Assembly (NCBI GenBank): GCA_040285825.1 | Contig: JAUPSS010000004.1 | Span: forward strand, 1,116,001-1,180,000 | Source: Eukaryota sp. TZLM1-RC | Taxonomy: Eukaryota; Metamonada: BaSk clade | Length of the DNA: 64,000 nucleotides | Reading direction: 5' to 3' | Shown: positions 57,796 to 64,000 of the stretch, piece by piece | How positions within the stretch are numbered: the stretch's first letter is position 1 | How the letters are laid out: each line of letters starts with the position of its first letter | Notes under the pieces: model-generated | Database searches by the model: none | Told to the model about the DNA's origin: nothing | Seen by the model: only the letters and a program-made list of their open reading frames with translations | Position numbers and translations under genes: made by a program

Positions 57796-57836
57796 ATTTG
57801 AAATTTGAAATTTGAAATTTGAAATTTGAAATTTGT
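57796..57836. repeat. 7-bp tandem repeat (GAAATTT) at the 5' junction of LINE D copy 3
   Basis: About five to six copies of GAAATTT lie exactly where the D 5' end meets its LINE A target. The target sequence itself contains one GAAATTTG, present once at the other side (54470-54478). Confidence 0.88.
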
Positions 57837-60150
57837 GAGGATCTTGCTTCCTATTTTCAAAATTTAATGTGTTTGAATTATGTTCCTCCGCATGAATTGA
57901 CTGCTGCCCGTTTAGTTGCTTTAGTTAAACCTGGTAAAGGTGACAAACCTGATGGAGTTAGACCAATTGCTATTGGAGAGTCATTAACCAGATTGCTTTC
58001 TTCACTTATTTTTAACAGAATTTCTACTAAAGCAAGGGACTATTTGAAGCCTTTCCAATTTGGTATAAAAACTGTTGAAGGTGCTTCTGTTGCTTCAATG
58101 ACTTCAGATGTTTTTTTCAATAGTCAACAACATCAATATATTTTCAATTTGGATTTCAAAAATGCTTTCAATTCTGTGAAACGTAATTGTATTTTTGATG
58201 TGCTTCTTCATGATTTTTCTGAACTTTCTGCATATTTTTATTTATTTTATGGAAAAAAATCAGACTTAATTTTTGACTCCTTTACCCTTGAATCTTCTTC
58301 TGGTGTGAAACAAGGTGATCCTCTTGGCCCTTTGCTGTTTTGTTTGGCTATTCATAATATTATTAAAATGACACAACAAGATTTCCCTGATTTGCGTATT
58401 GTTGCCTATATGGATGACATTTCTATTATTGGTTCTTTTGAAAGCATTTCTAGGGTCTCTGAAAACATTGCGGCGAAATACAAAGAAATTGGATTAGCTT
58501 TGAACCCATCTAAATGTCTCTTGATTGGTAGAGAAAAACAATCTTTGATGATTGGTGGAGCTCAGATTCCTCTTATCAATTATGACCAACAAGCTTTTAA
58601 GTTTCTTGGATGTTGGCTTGGCAATTTGGATGAAATTTATTCCCAGTTAAACAATTTATTGGAGAAGTTTGACAAGGATCTTAGTTTTATTGCTGAATGT
58701 GACATTGAGAAACACATCAAATTTTTTATTTTAAAAATTTGTTATTCTGGAAAATTCACTCATATTTTAAGGTCAACTCCCCCTTCGGTATCTCTCAATT
58801 TTTGCAGATCTTTTAACAAACTTCGAGTCAAATTTTTTTCTTTTTTATTAGAAGTAAATGAATCTTTAATTCGAAGTCATGTATTTTGTTCAGCAGATTT
58901 GGGTGGCATTGGATTCACCAAATCTTCGATTCTGTGTAAAGCAGCATTTTTGGGAGGTGGTAAAAATTTTGTTTTTGAATTTTTCCAAAGGTTCCCTTTG
59001 ATGTTCATCTGATCAATGGTGAATCAAATTTTTATTTGAATCAACTTCAAATCGAATTAGATAATTTGCCTAGTGATATCTGGATTCAGTGTTTTCCTCA
59101 AAATGTTCAAGAAATTCCCACCCGATCACTTCCAAATTTACGTTTTTGCTTGAAAAAGCTTCAGCACCATCTGGTTAAATTATATGAAGGCTTGGATTAT
59201 GAAGTAAGACTTGGCTTGGCCAAAACTAAAAATCCCGCTTTCGGTAATTTTTTTAAAGGATATTCGTGATAGTTCAGCTGCTGCTTTAGTAACTCAAGTT
59301 CCCTCTGTTTATGGACTTTTGTTAAAAGACAATGAATGGCTTCTAAACATGCGTTTTCGTTGTTTTCTGTGGCCAAACAATTTGCCCAATCATTTAACTT
59401 GTAAATGTGGTAAACCTCTTTTGTTTACTCATCTTTTGAACTGTAAACATTTCATTACGTTTAGAAGCAAAGTGCATAATAACGTCAGGGACCAAATTTA
59501 TGTAATGTGCAAATCATATCGAGTAGATTCCTTTTTAGAACCGCTGTTATCAAAATTAATTCTTGATGATCCCAATATTGATAGTACGTGTTACAACAGA
59601 GCTTCTATGGGTCTGACTAGAGGTGATCTAGTTGTTCCTGGTTTAAATGGTAGTTTTACTATTTTGGACGCCATGTCTATTGACCCTTGTAATTCCTCTA
59701 ACGAACATTTCATTAACTCGGATGTAAATAATCCTCTTCTTGCAGGCGAAAAATATAAAATTGCTAAATATGCGAAACCCATTTCCTCGGTTAATGAAAA
59801 TTCTCATGCCCAATATAATTTATGTCCATTTGTTTTTTCTTTGCTTGGATCTCTAGGTAAGGCTGCTATGGCTTTCCTTGAGGATTTTGTTGTAGTTGTA
59901 AAGGAAAGAACTGGAAGAATTTTCAATCGTGTTTACTGGCAAAACAGGATTGTATTTTCTATTTTTAAGGGAATGGTAACACTAATTTCTGATTCACTAT
60001 CTTCTTTTGGGAAATTTTCTGAATCTTTAGCGATTAATTGTTTTGATGTAGGGGAGGCAGGTTTTGAGGATGTGGAGTTTTAATTGTGTATTTCATATTT
60101 GTTGTTGAATAAAAATAAATAAGGTATAAAAATAAATAAGTTAAAAAAAA

Positions 60151-60394
60151 AGTAGTGACTCATGTATAGCAACACCCTCTAGAATAAGAGAGAGGACAAT
60201 GGCAGCATTTTTTGGAAGGACAGTAATTTGAAGGCATTTTCCACCTTCAAATTTACCTGAGAAGCAAAAAACATGAGTGAACTTGAATTGAGCGCATATG
60301 TTAACCATAGAGGTTTACAACTAACGGCATTTCTGAGAGACAAAAGTGGAGACACCAACGTTTGAAAAAACCCTGATTGTGATTGGGGAGGAAA
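60151..60394 (-). CDS. gene H, piece 2, with a 62-nt intron candidate
   Basis: Upstream part reads FPPQSQSGFFQTLVSPLLSL, downstream part FEGGKCLQITVLPKNAAIVL and LILEGVAIHES. The two are in different frames; removing 60257-60318 joins them in frame. Without splicing the first frame stops at TAG about 60 codons on and the second would need its own ATG. In frame with pieces 1 and 3. Confidence 0.6.
60257..60318 (-). other. candidate spliceosomal intron in gene H
   Basis: 62 nt on the minus strand with donor GTAAAC, pyrimidine-rich TTTTTTGCTTCTCAG acceptor, and AT-rich body. Its removal joins two open frames. It is the best intron evidence in the window. Confidence 0.6.
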
Positions 60395-62598
60395 AATCCC
60401 GCTTTCGGTAATTTTTTAAAGGATATTCGTGATAGTTCAGCTGCTGCTTTAGTAACTCAAGTTCCCTCTGTTTATGGACTTTTGTTAAAAAACAATGAAT
60501 GGCTTCTAAACATGCGTTTTCGTTGTTTTCTGTGGCCAAACAATTTGCCCAATCATTTAACTTGTAAATGTGGTAAACCTCTTTTGTTTACTCATCTTTT
60601 GAACTGTAAACATTTCATTACGTTTAGAAGCAAAGTGCATAATAACGTCAGGGACCAAATTTATGTAATGTGCAAATCATATAGAGTAGATTCCTTTTTA
60701 GAACCGCTGTTATCAAAATTAATTCTTGATGATCCCAATATTGATAGTACGCGTTACAACAGAGCTTCTATGGGTCTGACTAGAGGTGATCTAGTTGTTC
60801 CTGGTTTAAATGGTAGTTTTACTATTTTGGACGCCATGTCTATTGACCCTTGTAATTCCTCTAACGAACATTTCATTAACTCGGATGTAAATAATCCTCT
60901 TCTTGCAGGAGAAAAATATAAAATTGCTAAATATGCGAAACCCATTTCCTCGGTTAATGAAAATTCTCATGCCCAATATAATTTATGTCCATTTGTTTTT
61001 TCTTTGCTTGGATCTCTAGGTAAGGCTGCTATGGCTTTCCTTGAGGATTTTGTTGTAGTTGTAAAGGAAAGAACTGGAAGAATTTTCAATCGTGTTTACT
61101 GGCAAAACAGGATTGTATTTTCTATTTTTAAGGGAATGGTAAAACTAATTTCTGATTCACTATCTTCTTTTGGGAGATTTTCTGAATCTTTAGCAATTAA
61201 TTGTTTTGATGTAGGGGAGGCAGGTTTTGAGGATGTGGAGTTTTAATTGTGTATTTCATATTTGTTGTAACAAATTAATTTATTGAATTTGCACACTTGA
61301 TTAAATTAAATCATAACTAATGGGACGACTATCATTAAACCAAGATTTCCTCTACAAAATCTTGATTTGCTTGCTGTCTAGCTAAAGCTTCTCTAATTCG
61401 ATTGAAAAACCGCGGTAATCTATTAATAATGGCAAATTGAATCCGTGAACGCCATAAAAAAATATCAAATCTTTTCATTGTTTTTTCTTTCACCAATTTT
61501 TGGAAGTCATCCAAAAAAGTTTCTGCTTCAACTGATAATCTTCCATTTATCGAAAATGGAAAAGCAATAAAAACCAGCTGTGTATTTCTATCGATATTTG
61601 CATCTTCAATTTCTTTATCATATTTTCTATGTTTTTCTTTTGCTTTAAAATCCAGAGCAGCCACAGGATTAAGTTTTCTTCTGTGAACCAAAGTATCGTT
61701 TGCAACATTACATGAGACAAAGTCAACAATAGCTTCAGAATTATCAATCCAATCACAGTATACATCACCTCTATCATCAGAACTAAAATTATTCAGAGAA
61801 AGTGTTTCTTTCAGCAGGGGCTCTTTGATACACGATATCCTTGCAGTTTGTGCCATATTGAAAACAGTGTCTCTAACAGCATCATGTAATGAAGAACGAT
61901 AAGTTATCAATTTAGAGCAATTTAGAGCATGGCGCAAAGTGAGTTGAGGTGAATTCGAACAAATACATTTTTCTTTTGATAATAATTGGTTAATGGGGAT
62001 GTTCAAATATAATCTCATTTTTGTTACAAATGCTTCATTAGTAGCACACAATCCAAATCTTCGTGGTACAATGGTTACAAAAAGTGAAGAATCTGACACC
62101 TTGTTTTCACAAACACCCTTTCCAATAACAATGAGTGAAGATCTTGATTTAAAACAGCCGAGCTGCAAATATTATTATAAAGATCTTTTTCATACATTCC
62201 AGTCAATCTTTTCTGTAATGTTCGAAGAGTGTACTTCAAATTTAAAACATTTTTTTCTGGAATATTGCCATTGAATGATTGGGGAAAACATCGACCCCAT
62301 TTTTCTACATCAATTCTTGAAATTTCTTCATTTAATGCAAAAACAGTGGAACTTTGCGTTGTCATCAATAAATCTTCCCAATCTGCAAATCTTTCGGAGA
62401 ACTCAAAGATTGCATTTCTGCATCCACCAACAAAAGCACACGAGGTAAAAATAGAAGCCTTCGTCCACCCTAAACCACCATATTGTGGACTAAGGTAAGC
62501 ATGATCTGGAATTTGAAACATTTTACATCCCAGTAATTGAGACAGAACTTTTGCACGTAACTATATTTGTTGTTGAATAAAAATTAGTAGAATAAAAA
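60395..62598 (+). mobile_element. LINE family A copy 15, 5'-truncated, with a C copy in its 3' UTR
   Basis: Frame 60383-61246 encodes the Cys cluster, RLE and C-terminal block intact. Pieces are 60395-61267 and 62563-62598. TSD GATTGGGGAGGAAA is at 60381-60394 and 62599-62612 in gene H. Confidence 0.92.
61268..62562 (-). mobile_element. LINE family C copy 6, 5'-truncated
   Basis: Runs from the post-RT region (MFQIPDHAYLSPQYGGLGWT) to the C 3' UTR. TSD ATATTTGTTG is at 61258-61267 and 62563-62572, in the 3' UTR of LINE A copy 15. One T fewer near 62119 breaks the frame; RLE core and tail QDFVEEILV are intact. Confidence 0.92.
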
Positions 62599-62903
62599 GA
62601 TTGGGGAGGAAACAACTGAAACATTCCCGTTGAAAGTGGAGGTAGTGTGGTGCCACATTGCACATGACTAACCATGTAAGGTTTCAACATGGGAGTTCTA
62701 TAAGCACCTTCCTTCACTGCATCATGGCAAAAATGACGAAGAGAAGTGTGTGTTCCTGCAACCACAACTAGTAATTGAAAACGTTGTGTAAATAGATTTC
62801 GTGCAGCATGGCGCAAACAGCGATATAGATTCCATTCACTATCCATCCCGTTTGTTCCTGTGTTGAGACAGTTGTTGATTAGGGACACCGCACTTGAATC
62901 GAT
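62599..62903 (-). CDS. gene H, piece 1 (NTPase-like region, most N-terminal part in window)
   Basis: Reads about 100 codons: DSSAVSLINNCLNTGTNGMD, EWNLYRCLRHAARNLFTQR, then LLVVVAGTHTSLRHF and PPLSTGMFQLFPP. The string of four hydrophobics ending A-G-T-x-T-S resembles a sensor-1 strand as found after Walker B in the P-loop NTPases of Crinkler/RHS-type proteins; Walker A and B would lie upstream, beyond the LINE D junction at 62904. The gene start is outside the window. Family call is tentative. Confidence 0.55.
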
Positions 62904-63190
62904 TAAGATGTTTTTCCAATTCAAGGGTCTTTATGACTTCTAGCTCTTTTTTAATTGAATTTCAATAGTTTTCAAGGCTATCAAGTGTCTTTTCGGCGGA
63001 ACCTAAATAGCAACCAAGAAAGCAGAAACTAGTTGAAGTATAATCAATATATGGAACTTCGAGGGAATTAATTATTAACTTAACATTTTTTCTAGAAATA
63101 CAAAAACATTTTTGAACATTCAATTCAAGACCTATGGATTGGTATAATGTAGCAGCTTCATTAGCAACCCTATTAATTGTACTTTCTGGA
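62904..63190 (-). mobile_element. LINE family D copy 4, interior fragment
   Basis: Matches D 55865-56150 (RT palm end and thumb, from STINRVANEAATLYQSIG to LELEKHLK). A stop replaces a Leu codon near 62965. The left end joins gene H at TTAAGATG; the right end is cut by LINE C copy 7. Confidence 0.8.
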
Positions 63191-64000
63191 GTTAAAAATG
63201 TATTTATTGAATTTGCACACTTAATTAAATTTACTCATAACTAATGGGACGACTATCAATGAACCAAGATTTCCTCTACAAAATCTTGATCTGCTTGCTG
63301 TCTAGCTAAAGCTTCTCTAATTCGATTGAAAAACCGCGGTAATCTATTAATAATGGCAAATTGAATCCGTGAACGCCATAAAAAAATATCAAATCTTTTC
63401 ATTGTTTTTTCTTGCACCATTTTTTGGAAGTCATCCAAAAAAGTTTCTGCTTCAACTGATAATCTTCCATTTATCGAAAATGGGAAAGAAATAAAAACCA
63501 GCTATGTATTTCTATCGACATTTGCCTCTTCAATATCTTTATCATATTTTCTATGTTTCTCTTTTGCTTTAAAATCCAGAGCAGCCACAAGATTAAGTTT
63601 TCTTCTGTGAACCAAAGTATCATTTGCAACATTACATGAAACAAAGTCAACAATAGCTTCAGAATTATCAATCCAATCACAGTATACATCACCTCTATCA
63701 TCAGAACCAAAATTATTCAGAGAAAGTGTTTCCTTCAGCAGGGGCTCTTTGATACACGATATCCTTGCAGTTTGTGCCATATTGAAAACAGTGTCTCTAA
63801 CAGCATCATGTAATGAAGAACGATAAGTTATCAATTTAGAGCAATTCAGGGCATGGCGCAAAGTGAGTTGAGGTGAATTCGAACAAATACATTTTTCTTT
63901 TGATAATAATTGGTTAATGGGGATGTTCAAATATAATCTCATTTTTGTTACAAATGCTTCATTAGTGGCACACAATCCAAATCTTCGTGGTACAATAGTT
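63191..64000 (-). mobile_element. LINE family C copy 7, runs off the window
   Basis: C 3' UTR from 63191 and coding sequence through the C-terminal block, RLE core and Cys cluster to the window edge. An in-frame stop replaces Gln at about 63506 (NT-stop-LVF), so this copy is defective unless that base is an error. Confidence 0.88.

Larger units (their letters stand above)
54210..60150 (+). mobile_element. LINE family A copy 14, split by a full-length D
   Basis: A pieces are 54210-54478 and 57836-60150; TSD AGTAGTGACTCA is at 54198-54209 and 60151-60162 in gene H. It starts at the basic RYGSGLKNIF segment and runs to the 3' end with a long A/T tail. RT (KQGDPLGPLL, AYMDDIS) and RLE are intact. 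Frame breaks occur near 59000 (one T fewer) and near 59250 (one T more). Confidence 0.9.

Noticed and set aside
1-64000. rDNA or spliced-leader target sequences next to the LINEs
   Set aside because: None of the flanks resembles conserved 28S rRNA sites or a recurring short leader; flanks are TEs or protein genes.

Overview
This is an AT-rich nuclear eukaryotic window made almost entirely of nested retrotransposons. Evidence for a eukaryote: poly(A)-tailed non-LTR elements (LINEs) with 6-14 bp target-site duplications (TSDs), a Ty3/gypsy-type LTR element, AATAAA signals and one good 62-nt GT-AG intron candidate. I cannot name the organism; a microbial eukaryote or an invertebrate would both fit. 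I see no rRNA, tRNA, CRISPR array or prokaryotic-style operon.

The dominant elements are at least six diverged families of LINEs carrying a restriction-like endonuclease (RLE, the R2/R4/NeSL/CRE type). I call them A to G by the sequence of their C-termini and 3' UTRs. Full-length architecture (A 28997-32419, C 44083-51221, D 54479-57795) is: CCHC zinc knuckle, second CxxC pair, reverse transcriptase with YMDD, Cys-Cys-His-Cys cluster, RLE core (R-G/A-D ... D-x2-S/T-V/I-D), then a conserved C-terminal block. Most copies are 5'-truncated.

Layout. 1-3440: 5' end of LTR element 1 (Gag, and a second ORF in the +1 frame running off the edge). 3441-4340: weakly supported host-like sequence. 4343-7814: C copies with A and E inserted. 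7817-51361: one family D copy opened by a B insertion (8201-13378), by a Ty3/gypsy element on the minus strand (13860-44010) and by a full-length C (44083-51221). The Ty3 element is itself opened in RT/RNase H (16152-37941), between protease and RT (38772-38819), in the nucleocapsid zinc knuckle (39552-39841) and in gag (41048-42687). Its frames are continuous once the insertions are ignored. 16152-37941 is a mosaic of A, B, C, D and G pieces with a 1.5-kb tandem duplication, plus host-like DNA including a Sel1-repeat gene split by a full-length A. 51362-62903: one minus-strand cellular-type gene ('gene H') in five pieces, separated by B, B, A (with a D inside) and A (with a C inside), each junction flanked by a TSD. 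It resembles the NTPase-plus-nuclease proteins of the Crinkler/RHS class, but this is a tentative reading. 62904-64000: D and C pieces.

The TSDs allow the insertion order to be read. Targets include LINEs, the LTR element, the Sel1 gene and gene H, with no shared target sequence. Many frame breaks are one-base changes in homopolymers, so some apparent pseudogenes may be sequencing or assembly errors.
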